A stretch of DNA of 64,000 nt from Cydia pomonella (GCF_033807575.1 NC_084729.1:124001-188000), one strand, 5' to 3'. Positions 12,101 to 22,985 are shown, counted from the first letter of the stretch. The notes: generated by a model from the letters alone, not told the origin. Made by a program: numbers and translations.

Positions 12101-15100
12101 AGTCTGCGGGCACTTTGTGCAGCTGCCCCGACATCAGGGAGACCAGGGTCGTGACTGGAAAACTATTCAAACCGTGTTTTTTTTTAATGATATAGGAGGC
12201 AAACGAGCAGACTAATCGCCTGGTGGTAAGCGATTATTAAGCGAAGATTCAGCAATTTTGTCGTAGTTTTCTGTAGTAATCAATGAATTTTAATTAGAAT
12301 ATGCGTGGTCCAACACGCAATTGGCTGGTCTGTTAAGCAACTAAACCTGCACGAATTATAAGAGCTTCATTGTTCATACTTAATATGTCTAAAATGAAAA
12401 GGAAGGCCACCGATTTTTTTTCAACGATTTTATCATATCTATAAAAGTTTCGGTTTTGGCCGAACGGATTTGTGTAGTATTTTTTAAAGTAATGTTTATT
12501 TTTCAGAGAAGCAAGTCTGATGACCTCACCATCGATGTCAAGGTCGTCTTCGAGGACAAAGGCTCCAACCCATCCCTGCAGCAAGTGTTCAACCTGGAGG
12601 CACCCTCGAGCTTCGATGGCAGCGTCAGTTTTCTGCTAAAACTGCTACACGCGCTGGGAACTGTTATTGACGTGGTCTGCAATGGGCTGGGAAAGCTTGT
12701 TGTCAGAAGTAAGTTAACCATCATCATCATGTGAGTCCATAAGCATCATGTTTTCATGGGAATTGCACATCCGGAACTATGTGCGACACTTTGAAAGGCT
12801 CTTGTCTTGAAACCGTGCTTTGGGACATTGTGCCCTTGCCTTGGAGCGCTGTCCCCTCGCCTCTGGACGCTGCCTCCCGCCTCGGGACGGTCCTCACCTC
12901 GGCACGTCACGACACAACATACCTAATGTATGCACCCCCTAAAAATCTTCCTGAAAACTGCAAAATATAAGGTCATTTGGGGCAAGGGAACAGTTTCTCT
13001 TATCCCATCTTTTTTCCCAGTTTCTTCTTACCCCATCTAACCTTAGTATATGAATGCCATATAAACCAAAGTAGAACTGGTGTTCTTTGCCGTGTGGTCA
13101 CAATTTTTTTATACTACGTCGGTGGCAAACAAGCATACGGCTTGCCTGATGGTAAGCAGACTCCGTAACTTATGGACGCCTGCAACTCCAGAGGAGCTAC
13201 ATGCGCGTTTCCGACCCTAACATTTCGCACCCTCGTTGAGCTCTGGCAACCTTACTCACCGGCAGGAACACAACACTATGAGTAGGGTCTAGTGTTATTT
13301 GGCTGCGGTTTTCAGTAAGGTGGAGGTACTTCCCCAGTTTGGTTCTGCTCTAGATCTGGAATGTGCTGTGCTGTACCCTACCACACAACGCGAGATGATA
13401 TTCACAGTCACTAATATTTCAATTTCATTTTCCAGTCGTCGGCTTACTCATCCACTACATCGTCGCCATCTTGGGCAGAGGTCGTAACAGCAGGAGCTTC
13501 GTCTGCCAGAAGGCGTACTTCGACAGCTTCGGCATAACCGTAAAGAGTTCGGACTGGGCTGACCTGGTGACTGGCTTTAAACTTGGCAGCTGCAAGCAGG
13601 ATCTTGATGCTATAGTGGCTGCTCAGAAGGGGAAGGGTAAGTTCGAACATGATTTTTCTATTTGTTTAGAAGACTCGAAGTGGTAGACGTTTCTGACACC
13701 AAAACCGTCAGACTCAACCGCCTCCTAGCTTAGCCTATGAAGCAGGAGTCCCTGGGAAGTGGAAGAAACACAAGAAGGACACAGGCATCACATAACATTA
13801 AACAAATACACACACTATTTATTCGACATTTGGAACTACGTAGCACGCTTTCCAAGGCCCTTGTCTGGAAACCTGGTTTTAGGACATTGTGCGCTTGACT
13901 CCTATATTATAAAAAAAATATGTCACGTACGGTATGGATCAAGCAAAACACAATAATAGAACGTTAATTCATTGGTTTTCCAGGCAGCGGTGCCGTCATA
14001 TAGCAGACGTACTACAGCGGTAGAATGACGTCACTAGAACGTTGTCTATATAAACAAAATGGCGCAGTTTCTTAGAGAGCGGCGATTGAAGGAACATTCT
14101 TTTTGCGTCCTATATGACGGCACCGCTATCCTAAGAAACCAGAGCTTTAGAGCTACATGATTTTACTTCCATTTATGAGTTTCGGAAAAATCATTAAAAT
14201 CAGTCTCCATAGATTGATAAACACCAGAAGGGTTAGGTAACTAATCCAAAAAAAATTTTTTTATCAGACAACGCTGTAATCAGAGTGATTCTGGACTGCA
14301 CCAGCTCTCTGGTCTCCATCATCCTCAAAGGCCCCAAGATCACGGAGAGCGATTTCACGGACGTGTTCAGCTATTCTTTCACCATTTTCGCTGCATTCGC
14401 CAACAGCTGCAAGCCGGACCTGGGGAAGAAGATATGCGAGCGCCTCGTGCCCATCTGCAGCTCGATTTTGGAGAAGAATAATTATCCGGGTAAGTTAATG
14501 TTACATTAGGTTTTTTGGGGATGCTTCCACGAATTGTTTGGCTCTGTGTTACTTCTTTCCGCCATCCCTCTACGCGACAGCATTTTCATCTTCACCACTT
14601 AGATGGTTGGCAGTCCTCAACTGTGCGTTGCTCCAAAAACTTCCCGCCTCGCACAGCTACACTGTCGAATGAACGGTATTTCCGGACCGATACGACCTTC
14701 AAACCTTCAAGAAAAGAGCGTACTCCCATCTCAAAGGCCAACGCTCTTGCCACCACATTATCATAAAACTTTATGCGAATAAATTGTTTTACAGTACATA
14801 ATTGTGCTACTTTATCGCACTAGTGCGCACATTACGCACCCATGTCGAAAATTTAAATGTATATGTACAGTCAGCTGCAGTTGACCTCTCGGCAAACAAA
14901 TTTATATACAGGGGGTCACTTTTCTCTGCAGCTTTTTTTACTGTCGTAAAACTTTGTCGATACACGTGTGTCGATTTAAAACACTATTCGGTCGTGTTTT
15001 AATTTATCGCTATTCGCTGTGAATTTCTTACTTTTTGTACTTGTATCTTAATGCACTTTTTAGTTCTTATGCTCTGAAATAGGGTTATTGTTGTTCTCGA

Positions 15101-15623
15101 AAGTGCACAGAAAGTAATACGTTTCTGCACTAGAGCATTTTACTTTCCAAGTCCGATTTTTTATCTATTTTTGACGATAGTCAACTGAAATTTAAATTTA
15201 AATGGATTTGTCATACAATTTCCATTCTGATATTTAACTCCCCATTCCATAGAGACCGATACTATGATCTAAAGAGTTAATTGAAATGCTATAAAAATAT
15301 ATACTTAGTCATGTTATTAATAAACACATGTATTTTACTTTCCTGAAATTAAAATGAAATGTTTAACTCGGGTAAAATGCATTATTTCAGTCTCGGACCA
15401 TTGGCGCTCTAACTGCGTTCGAGGATCAAAATACCTCGACACAAATGAGTGTCTTTCATCCCTTGGTTAACAATTTACTGGTAATCGCCTGTATTTATTT
15501 GTTACAACTGTTATTTATTCCACAGCGCTCACTGCCCACCAGCCGAACATCGTGAAGAAGATCGCGGTGTGCAACAATGTGAAGGTCGCCTGGGTCGCCA
15601 AAACTACTGTCGTCGAACACTGA
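9164..15623 (+). CDS. Nine-exon gene for a protein with two copies of a cysteine-containing module; 5' end not found
   Basis: Exons joined in one frame: 9164-9208, 9629-9649, 10174-10368, 10969-11130, 11930-12081, 12507-12708, 13436-13636, 14268-14489, 15526-15623 (TGA). All have AG/GT borders and compatible phases (mostly 1-1; phase 0 between exons 5 and 6). They encode 432 residues with 17 Cys. The exon with the start codon and any signal peptide lies upstream and was not identified; the first junction needs one base from it. The protein contains two alternating hydrophobic/amphipathic modules (exons 1-4 and the end of exon 6 through exon 8) that align with each other, with introns at matching points: LTR|M versus VVR|I and GGK|D versus KGK|D. 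The linker (exons 5-6) is more polar. I recognise no known family. A secreted or vesicular role is only a guess from the Cys content. Confidence 0.85.
9355..9535. mobile_element. 181-bp MITE with TA target duplication, intron of gene 1
   Basis: Inverted ends AGGTAGAAGTACTAGTGCTC, long and nearly perfect, flanked by TA on both sides as in Tc1/mariner-type insertions. It lies between the 45-nt and 21-nt exons. Confidence 0.85.
9888..10140 (+). mobile_element. Interspersed repeat C
   Basis: Shares its length with 35098-35290 (same strand) and, inverted, with 37086-37255. It carries the marker GGCGTTAACATTTGAATCCC. It ends about 30 bases before the acceptor of the 195-nt exon of gene 1. Confidence 0.6.
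11508..11757 (-). mobile_element. LINE reverse-transcriptase C-terminal fragment
   Basis: The minus strand encodes the conserved C-terminal tail of insect non-LTR retrotransposons: a WIGHILRKPDSH motif, then a basic GRPKFTW stretch, then a DRSQWKKMV motif and stop. It lies in the intron before the 152-nt exon of gene 1 and is truncated at its 5' side. Confidence 0.8.
13106..13411 (+). mobile_element. Interspersed repeat R (about 310 bp)
   Basis: Begins with ATACTACGTCGGTGGCAAAC and ends near CACACAACGCGAGATGATAT. Other copies: 17202-17515 (+), 46962-47862 (+, interrupted), 41776-42028 (-), 45568-45681 (-), 48763-48873 (-), 31382-31445 (-). It has no coding capacity and is probably a SINE or a LINE 3' tail. 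It ends shortly before the acceptor of a gene 1 exon. Confidence 0.75.
13986..14127. mobile_element. 142-bp MITE, intron of gene 1
   Basis: Ends are inverted repeats AGCGGTGCCGTCATATA / TATATGACGGCACCGCT. No coding frame. Confidence 0.8.
14815..15475 (+). mobile_element. Two adjacent interspersed repeats in the last intron of gene 1
   Basis: 14815-15045 resembles 16340-16545 (shared ACGTGTGTCGATTTAAAACAC-like core). 15060-15475 resembles 36225-37090 (shared TTTCTGCACTA-AGCATTTTAC and TTTCATCCCTTGGTTAACA segments). Confidence 0.6.
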
Positions 15624-15663
15624 ACCTAAACCTACAGTACCTACCCGTCTTAAGTTAACATTG

Positions 15664-16196
15664 TAGTCGGTGCGGAAAAAGAAGAGTCGTAGAATGGGGT
15701 TAGTTTCGGATTATTGTTTCGTCGGATTCTTGTTTCGTCGGATTCGTGTTTCGTCGGATTCTTGTTTCGTCGGATTCTTATTTCGTCGGATTCTCGTTTT
15801 GTAGGATTCTTGTTTCGTCGGATTTTTGCTTTGTCGGAAATATTAATATGCAATAAAATCAGTTAGATAAAAAAAGCGTGTGGTTATATTTTATTAAAGT
15901 ACGAATTATTACTTTATTGTTGTTGCACAATAGGACATAACTACAATTACCTAGAAATCGGTTCGATTCATATTTTCAATAGCGTAATTTTATTTAATAA
16001 ATACAGACAAAGCCACGATATTTCCATAGTTTTGTTTGATTTTCTATGACCGAAAAATTCCGGCGATACAAGAATCATACGAAACGAGAATCTTACGAAA
16101 CAAGAATCCAACGAAACAAGGATCCGGCGAATCGAAACCTAATCGTGGAATGTAAGGGAACCAATACATTCTATGACTCTTCGCTTTCCGCACTAG
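15664..16196. mobile_element. 530-bp inverted-repeat element with an internal 16-bp minisatellite at each end
   Basis: Outer ends pair as GTGCGGAAAAAGAAGAGTC and its complement near 16170-16196. Just inside the left end is a run of about eight 16-bp units (15707-15838, core GTTTCGTCGGATTC). Inside the right end are three or more units in opposite orientation (16060-16135). The whole can fold into a long hairpin. It starts about 40 bases after the gene 1 stop codon. Confidence 0.75.
15852..15857 (+). terminator. Poly(A) signal of gene 1, carried by a transposon
   Basis: AATAAA about 230 bases after the TGA at 15621-15623. It is the first such hexamer downstream and lies inside the 15664-16196 element. 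Confidence 0.5.
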
Positions 16197-17201
16197 CGTC
16201 ATATTTTCATATAAAGTAATAGACAATAATGATATTGCCGCACTTTGTCATTGTAAATGCCGCAAAGTTACCTTGGTTCGACTAGTTCAGTGTAATCAAA
16301 GTAAAGAGTAGTAAGATAAACATTTGAGCAATTTTGTTTGTTGATTTTAGCGCGATTAGCGCATTACGTAACTATGACGAAAATTTAAAGGGCCATGTTT
16401 ATTTTAAAACGTTGTACGATACACGTGCGAATAGGTAATTCGCAACTCGTGTCGATTTAAAACACACCCTTCGGTCGTGTTATAATTTATCGCCACTCGT
16501 TGAGAATTTCCTATTTTCTGCACTTTTATCGTAAATAACTATTATTGCACCAATAACAATACATTTTACATGTAAAATTACAACTTACAACTTTGCTTAT
16601 AACTTTGTTTACTGTAAAATATTATTAAAACTATAATAAAAATAGTAAACTACAAATGTGCTTAGAAATGCAAAAATAGTTACTGAGTTTAGTTCTTATT
16701 CTTACCGATATTTTTGCTAGAGTAAAACATTCCCGTCATGTAAAATATCTTCCTACTTGGAACTTACATTATAATACCATGGTTGCAATAAATAAGTATG
16801 AATTTGAATCATCACTAGTGTCTTTGTGAGCTGTAGACCTCGCGAACCTCCATCGCTCCGCCATTTTGAAAAAAAAAACTAAAAATTGATTTAAAAAAAT
16901 CATCGAAACTGCTCACAATATTTCACGACCATCGGATGAAATTACAGGTCACAATCTCATCCGATGATCCGAGAAGACAACATCCGGACATACGAAAGTA
17001 TACTGGCCCAAGAAATGGAGACCTTCGCTTTTGCTCGGTCGGTTAAGAAACATCGATTAAGCTCACATAATGGTTGACTAAGTTAACATAACATTTTATA
17101 CTTTGAATGTGCTTTATAGATACATTACACCAATTTTAATTTATTTCATAATGTACTAATTAATTTGTGAATCAGTTTTAGTTTTCCAATAGAAAATACC
17201 T
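16197..17201. other. Intergenic stretch without a recognisable gene
   Basis: Holds one repeat copy (16340-16545, related to 14815-15045) and AT-rich DNA. Around 16900-16990 two near-complementary CATCCGATG segments form a small inverted repeat. No exon-like frames. Confidence 0.5.
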
Positions 17202-17515
17202 ATTTTTTTTATACTACGTCGGTGGCAAACAAGCATACGGCCTGCCTGATGGTAAGCAGTATCCGTAGCCTATGTTCGCCTGCAATTCCAGAGGAGTTAC
17301 ATGCGCGTTGCCGACCCTAACCCCCTTCCACCCTGGTTGAGCTCTGGCAACTTTACTCGCCGGCAGGAACACAACACTATGAGTAGGGTCTAGTGTTATT
17401 TGGATGCGGTTTTCTGTAAGGTGGAGGTACTTCCCCAGTTGGGCTCTGCTCTAGATCTGGAATGACATCCGCTGTGCTGTGCCCTACCACACAGAGCGAG
17501 ATGATATTCACAATG
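17202..17515 (+). mobile_element. Interspersed repeat R, near full-length
   Basis: The best-preserved plus-strand copy: start ATACTACGTCGGTGGCAAAC, end CAGAGCGAGATGATATTCAC. Useful as the reference for the interrupted copy at 46962-47862. Confidence 0.75.
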
Positions 17516-18002
17516 CCCATACCTCTCATAAAACCTAACCTAACCTGTACCTAACGTGTATTTTGTCCAGTAAATAAACGGCTTCTTTAAAATATATAGT
17601 TTTTTATTTTAAAAACGTTCCTTAAAATAAACACGAAGAATGAATATGAAAAAAATATATGAATAAGTAATAAAAAAGTTTTGTTATATAGATACTATAC
17701 ATGATACATAAGCTAAGTACAATACTAAATCACATAAAACATCTAAACATGCACAAAGTCAAAAACAATATAAACAATGCTTCTTAATTACATACACTGC
17801 CTATGTATCAATTTCGATACTCATAAATTAAATTATTATATGTTACGAAACATCGTACAAATCAGTAAAAAAAAGAAACTGCCAGTTACAATAAATAGGT
17901 AATTTATCATATTATCATATTTCTCTGCATAAATAACAAAAATAAATAAATGTTTGGGTACAATCTAACACGGATCAACCTAGCCCCACACTTAGCAATT
18001 AA
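17516..18002. other. AT-rich intergenic DNA
   Basis: Very AT-rich, with no frames or repeats recognised. A plus-strand AATAAA near 17571 has no assignable gene. Confidence 0.4.
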
Positions 18003-18155
18003 AGTACAGTCAACCAATTTGATTCCTAGGCCCCTATAGAACCATGTCATAATGACTTCTACGACAGTGCTTATTGAGTGATGCGTGTCAAGTATCTAGT
18101 AGTTAAAGCGACAAGGTTCTATAGTGGCCTAGGATTCTAATTGGTTGACTGTACT
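18003..18155. mobile_element. 153-bp MITE
   Basis: Long inverted repeat, AGTACAGTCAACCAA at the left and its complement at the right, with a second paired block around CCTAGG. It abuts the next element directly. Confidence 0.85.
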
Positions 18156-18848
18156 TACACCGTGCTCAAGAGGAACCCCCAAAGATTTTAACTGTGTATT
18201 ATTCCTGATCATTTTTAAAAACTAAAATTTCCTTTTAATTTTTCTGGAATTTGCCTAGTTTCGGAGTAAATACAAATAAAAAAAAATACATTTTTATATT
18301 TTTACTGTAAGTAAACTAAAGCTGTAAAACGTCTTTTTGGGGTCGATGTTGCTACTATACGGCCTAGTGTAAATATGCGCCGGTTTCAACCAAAGGGTAA
18401 CTTATTTTTGGTTGTCATAAAATCAACTTTATCGATAACCAACAACGTGGTACCTTTTAGTTCAGAACGTCACAATACCTTAATTGTCAGATACTTACTT
18501 ATGAAAAAGTGACAAGTAACATTCTGCAAAAACTAGACTACGAAAAATTGTCCCAATTCTTCAATTAAGTGATAGTTTTCCATTAACATATCGCGCCACT
18601 AATCACGCCATTTCCCGTAGGGGTAGCCAGACACCACGGATTTCCACTTGCTACGATCCTGCCATACCTCTTTCACTTCTTTCCAATAACATTTACTTTT
18701 TATATACAAATACATTTAAAAAATCTAAATAAGAAACAAACACTTTTTTTTTGACGATATAGACCTAAACTCATATCATATTTTTAACTTCTATTGGTCT
18801 CAGAAATGCGTGGTAAAAATCGTTCGGATCCCTCGTGAGACCTCGTAT
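18156..18848. mobile_element. Inverted-repeat element, family CACGGTG
   Basis: Ends resemble TACACCGTG...CGAGGTCT and the interior shares blocks with 18910-19362 and 41147-41621 (for example a CTGATCA-TTTT-AGA-ACTAAAAT block). Ends are diverged, making this the oldest-looking of the three copies. Confidence 0.55.
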
Positions 18849-18909
18849 ATTAAGACTTGCCATTAATTACCATAAACTACTCTGACAAGAGTATACACCC
18901 ATACTTGTA

Positions 18910-19362
18910 TACACGGTGTAACATGAGGAAACCGAAAGATTTTAACATTGTGTTCCTGATCACATTTAGAGACTAAAATGTCATATAAACTTTTCTGAAT
19001 TTCACTTAGTTTCAGAGTTAATAGCAATTAAAAAATAACGTCTTTTTACTCAGTGAAATACGATGGTATTGATGGCATTATGGGGAGTAGTCTAAATATT
19101 ATTATTGATAAAAATGATAAATGTCAAAAAGTGACAAATACCCTTTGCATAAACTAGGTTTAAACAAATTCGTAAAAATTAATTTTCAGGGAAAGTTCTA
19201 CCATTAACTTTTTATGTACAAATACATTCAAAATTTGAAAAAAAAAACCAAAAAAATTTTTTTTTTGTCGTTATTACTTAAACTCATATAATATTTTTTT
19301 CTTTATTTGGCCTCAGAAGTGCGTGTTTAAAATCCTTCGGTTTCCTCGTGTGACACCGTGTA
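18910..19362. mobile_element. 453-bp inverted-repeat element, family CACGGTG
   Basis: Ends TACACGGTGTAACATGAGGA and its near-complement TCCTCGTGTGACACCGTGTA. The interior is non-coding and homologous to 41147-41621. Confidence 0.7.
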
Positions 19363-19439
19363 TATAAGCATGCATTTTGTAAAAAAAGGGACATCTATAA
19401 CCTATAAACCTAGTAGAGGCCAAAATTTTCTTGGGCAAA

Positions 19440-19700
19440 TTGGGGCGGTGGTTGAGGGAGAGGGGTCATGACCCTCGTTCCGGGTCATTCCTGATGCAGA
19501 GGCTGACTATCGCGATTCAGCGTGGTAACACGGCGAGCGTGATAGGCACCTTTGCGTCTGGGAGGGCTCGGGACGAGTTGTTTGATTAGTTTTTGTATTT
19601 GTGTCTTTCTGTTTGTTTAGTTTTATTTCTATTTAGTTTATAGTCCATTTTAATGTTTTATTTTAGAGTAATTAAAAATGTAATAATTTTTAAATAATAA
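19440..19700 (+). mobile_element. LINE 3' end
   Basis: Encodes the terminal residues of a non-LTR retrotransposon ORF2 (QRLTIAIQRGN-type motif followed by a stop at about 19584), then an AT-rich 3' UTR with A-rich tail. Only the extreme 3' end survives. Confidence 0.7.
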
Positions 19701-19806
19701 AAAAAAACCTTCATTGTGTCAATAACATACTAAAAATCATGTAGAATGGAAAATATTTAGAAGTGGAAAAACGCTTTCATTTTTGGTATGATCGATCACA
19801 AATACT

Positions 19807-20055
19807 TTAAAAGAACATCGGACCGACAGCGGCACTTTCAGTGGTTGTAGTGGTGGTCGGCTTCCTCCCCTTGTATTCGCTCGGTAACTTCGATGTCCTC
19901 ACCATGACGAAGGCGATCACAGCAATAAACATTAACACGCTCACAGTCGCAAAAGTGAAAATGAAGATTTTAAATTTGTTGACGTTTTTAACGCCGTAAA
20001 CGGTCTCACGGCCGCGTTGGTTCAGACGGGACTCGGAAAACGCTTTACGCTCCAT
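19807..20055 (-). CDS. Small single-pass membrane protein, family B (82 aa)
   Basis: The frame starts at ATG 20055, six bases inside an exon whose acceptor (TTGTTACAG) is at 20062-20070, so the 5' UTR is spliced. The protein is basic at the N-terminus, has a conserved VYG-x-K motif (residues 21-25), one long membrane helix (about 32-55) and a short tail with a run of six Thr. The unit at 35866-36030 shares the acceptor context, the VYG-x-K and the KF-IFIF entry to the helix, so the two are paralogs. Orientation rules such as positive-inside suggest a cytoplasmic N-terminus, but this is inference. No known family recognised. Confidence 0.7.
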   Translation of the reverse strand: MERKAFSESRLNQRGRETVYGVKNVNKFKIFIFTFATVSVLMFIAVIAFVMVRTSKLPSEYKGRKPTTTTTTESAAVGPMFF

Positions 20056-20099
20056 TTTACTCTGTAACAATAAAAAAAAAAATATAGTTAGGTCGAGGG

Positions 20100-20390
20100 G
20101 GCAAACTGATCCTTGCGAGCATTCTCGGCTCCGTTCAGCTCAGCATTGCTACGAGCAAATAAATTATTGTTTGTTTGTTTGTTTGTTTGTTTGTTTGAGC
20201 AAAGTTGGCACAACTTGACGTCCCTTTGCGTGCACAACCACAGATAAGATAGTAACTTGAATTTTGACAACCCAAAATAACCGAAAGGGACAGTGCCATA
20301 GATTGGAAAGGGACAGCATGATTCGTCTCTGAATCGCTGTCAAACTTCGGTTTCGTAGGTAGTTTCTTTTCTGTGCGGTAAATCTTCGAC
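20100..20390 (+). mobile_element. Interspersed repeat D with a GTTT microsatellite
   Basis: Shares most of its sequence with 26130-26515 (markers CACAACTTGACGTCCCTTTG and GGGACAGCATGATTCGTC). A GTTT microsatellite (20167-20196) lies inside this copy. Confidence 0.7.
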
Positions 20391-20449
20391 TTTACTGACA
20401 AGTTTGGCTCTGAAATTACACCTGTCTCCAGAATAATGGGTTCGGACCT

Positions 20450-20650
20450 CCCTAGACGAAAACTGGTCACGGTCGATGCGCCTACTATAAATGGATGTGG
20501 GTGGGTGGATTCCCCGGCCTGCAGCTGCGGTGTGGAAGCTCAAACCATCCAGCAAATAATTCTAGACTGCCCTATAATGCGTTATGTCGCCGGTCCTCCC
20601 GAAGACCTGATCACCCTGAGCGACGAAGCCATAAGTGGCTGACTGGTCTA
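20450..20650 (+). mobile_element. LINE C-terminal fragment
   Basis: Encodes the Cys-rich tail typical of non-LTR retrotransposon ORF2 (PACSCG..QT..I...CP motif) and continues after 20642 in a shifted frame, so it is broken. Confidence 0.7.
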
Positions 20651-21410
20651 TGTACATGCATAGGGTAACGGCACCAGTCATGGAACATTTAAGAGCAAAT
20701 TGTAGCATTTGTGCATTTCCCCTGATACATGTAAAAATTCTACTCCTTAGCGTGTTAAAAGTGGAATGTCCTCTCCGTCTTTTATGTTTCAGGCGTATTG
20801 TACAAAAGATACTGCAATTTGTTTCCACATAATCAACAAATCAAAACTATGTTTTTATCTCCAGTCATGGACCACAAAGCTCCAGTGATGGAACCCCCGG
20901 TAATGGAAAGGAACCAATGATGGGGCATGAGTACATGACCCATGAATTAAATTATTTTTATTTTTACAATATGTTTGCCATATGTTTGAATATACAAATA
21001 AAAATGGACACAATGTACCAAAGTAAGGGAAAATGAAAAAAAATTAAAAATAAAATTAAACAAAATTAGCCTATAAGTTTTCTGGATGTTTGTGTGTGTG
21101 TATGTAAATGTTTATGTTTAGCCAGTATGAATATACGGAGGTGAATTTGAAAGGTTGGCACGGTTTTCTTTTGCTTTCAGTAATAAATAAATAAGTAAAT
21201 ATTATAGAATATTCTTTCACAAATTGACTAAGCCCCACAGCAAGCTCAAGAAGGCTTGTGTTGTGGGCACTCAGACAACAATAAAAACTATTTTATTATC
21301 AATTTTTCAACAATTTTCACAAAAAAGACACGTCATGATTGCGTACCCTTTATCTAATGTTAAAACAAAACAAACTATAGTGACGCTATCTTTAGACTTT
21401 AGAAACCAAA
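20651..21410. other. Intergenic stretch with repeat scraps
   Basis: AT-rich. It includes a SINE family A 3'-end fragment at about 21213-21275 on the minus strand and a minus-strand AATAAA near 21290 that could serve the gene at 21411-21702. Confidence 0.5.
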
Positions 21411-21702
21411 TTACAGATACTCACTTTGCTTGTTCTTCTTTCTACACTCGACATCATACACAATAAAGCCAATAACAAGGGAGCCCATCAAAGCCACTCC
21501 TACAATATATTTCAGCTTATCGTAGTACTGGTCTAAAAACCTGTGGATGCACCCAGGCTCGTTCATGTAAATCCTCATCATCTAAAATTTAGATATTTAA
21601 ACGGGTCACTCACAAGTTTTAAATCAACTTAAATACAGTCACTTACGAATTTAAGGTCAAGTATCTTGTTTCGTTAGGATAACGAGGATATCTTGATGGC
21701 AT
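21411..21702 (-). CDS. Two-exon small membrane protein, family A
   Basis: Exon 1 is 21702-21647: an ATG, 18 codons rich in Arg, Tyr and Pro, and a GTAAGT donor in phase 2. Exon 2 is 21573-21411 with an acceptor at 21574-21575; an upstream AG at 21581 would create an immediate stop in this phase. Together they give 72 residues: a polar N-terminus, an EPGC motif, one helix (VGVALMGSLVIGFIVY), then a basic Cys-containing tail. Exon 2 aligns with five other exons in this array (23.2, 24.8, 27.4, 29.1, 31.2 kb). A GTGAGTAT donor overlaps the last codons, as GTGCGTA does in the paralogs. A further 3' exon is therefore possible. The end of a tetraspanin was considered, but the other membrane segments are absent. 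Confidence 0.65.
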
Positions 21703-21762
21703 TTTGTGAAGAAAGTTTAATGATGTTAGAAATATATTTATTAATTTGTCACCATCATCAGT

Positions 21763-22440
21763 TTAACCCTTTTCCAGGCCATAGTATGATGTATTATAGG
21801 ACATTATTACACAAATTGACTAAGTCCCACAGTAAGCTCAATAAGGCTTGTGTTGAGGGTACTTAGACAACGATATATATAATATATAAATATTTATAAA
21901 TACTTAAATACATAGAAAACACCCATGACTCAGGAACAAATATCCATGCTCATCACACGAATACATGCCCTTACCAGGATTTGAACCCGGGACCATCAGC
22001 TTCGTAGGCAGGGTCACTACCCACTAGGCCAAACCGGTCGCCATATACACGGTAATATATTTTTATAATTGGGTCTCAATTCTTTTCATTGTCTTGTTTC
22101 TGCCCACTCCGTAACGCTTGTATTTGTTTTTTCTATCAAATAAAAAAAATTGAGTGCTATTGCATATCATTCAAAAAATTTAAAAAATAAATTTCATCTC
22201 CTACAAAAGCTACACTTCGTCACATTTTTACGGACAAAAAACTAGACAACGAAAATAAAGACCCAATATCTAAGTAATCTGATTTAAGGTGCAAATTAAA
22301 ATGTATTTTCGCAAGTTTCGCAAAATGATATTCGTTCACAAATTAATCATCAAAACATATTTATTTGGAATATATCTATTAATTGGATTTTTGTGAAAAC
22401 CGTCTGGATTAGTTCGCTCTGGAAAAGGCTTAAATAGTAG
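21763..22440. mobile_element. MITE family E (TTTTCCAG ends), interrupted by a SINE
   Basis: The left end AACCCTTTTCCAGGCC and right end CTCTGGAAAAGGCTTAAA match the termini of the intact copies at 27092-27289 and 44337-44546. A family A SINE (21795-22043) sits inside. Confidence 0.6.
21795..22043 (-). mobile_element. SINE family A, near full-length
   Basis: Minus-strand copy with tRNA-like head (complement of GGTCCCGGGTTCAAATCCTG) and body ending in the ACAAATTGACTAAG tail. Confidence 0.8.
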
Positions 22441-22496
22441 ATCGATATGTTAAATTCAAATATTTTAACTAAAAGAAATTAAAGAGCAATATTTGA

Positions 22497-22700
22497 TCAA
22501 GATTGGAACTCGCGAGCTTTCGGTACACGGGCCCAATCGCTCTAACCAACTGAGCTACCGAATCTTGTCTGACCCGTGCGAATTTTTCCAGTCAGAGCGA
22601 TCGAAAAGTCGTCCCGAAAGGTCGCGAGTTGCCTGAAGCGATGAGTTTTCAATTTTCCTTTTAATTTAGAAATTTGTGATACTACCAGCAGACATATTTG
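22497..22700 (-). mobile_element. SINE family C with tRNA-like head
   Basis: The minus strand reads GGTAGCTCAGTTGGTTAGAG and a GAGTTC-type B box, like a tRNA gene. The acceptor stem does not close and related tails recur at 25676-25970, 27690-27800 and 29190-29350, so it is a SINE head, not a tRNA gene. Confidence 0.6.
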
Positions 22701-22719
22701 TTTAGCAAATAAGTTTTTG

Positions 22720-22985
22720 CCAAAAATTTAATTATTGATACAAGCTTTTATCGCTGACTGTACTTGTCTTTCCACAGGCAATTAATACTCATCGAGACAA
22801 TTCTAAAAACCATAAACACAATTAAGTTGCGTTGTTTCATCTCAGAGTTCCTTCGGCCACTTCCTGTCTCCATCATCAGATCAGCTTGATGGTACCATAA
22901 TATTGCATTGTCACCCGACTTCCAAAAGTATGCAAATTTTAAGCTCAATTGGAAATAAGGAAGTGGGTCAAATGTAGCTTCTAAG
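22720..22985 (+). mobile_element. Interspersed repeat F
   Basis: Marked by AAGCTTTTATCGCTGACTGT and a TCCATCATCAGATCAGCT block. Other copies at 42715-43020, 43040-43265 and a 5' piece at 53030-53120 (opposite strand). Non-coding. Confidence 0.7.

Noticed and set aside
21411..21702. A tetraspanin gene
   Set aside because: The EPGC motif and last helix recall the end of a tetraspanin, but the first three helices and the CCG motif are absent and the sequence starts 18 codons earlier.
22497..22567. A tRNA gene on the minus strand
   Set aside because: A and B boxes are present but the acceptor stem does not pair and a SINE tail follows.
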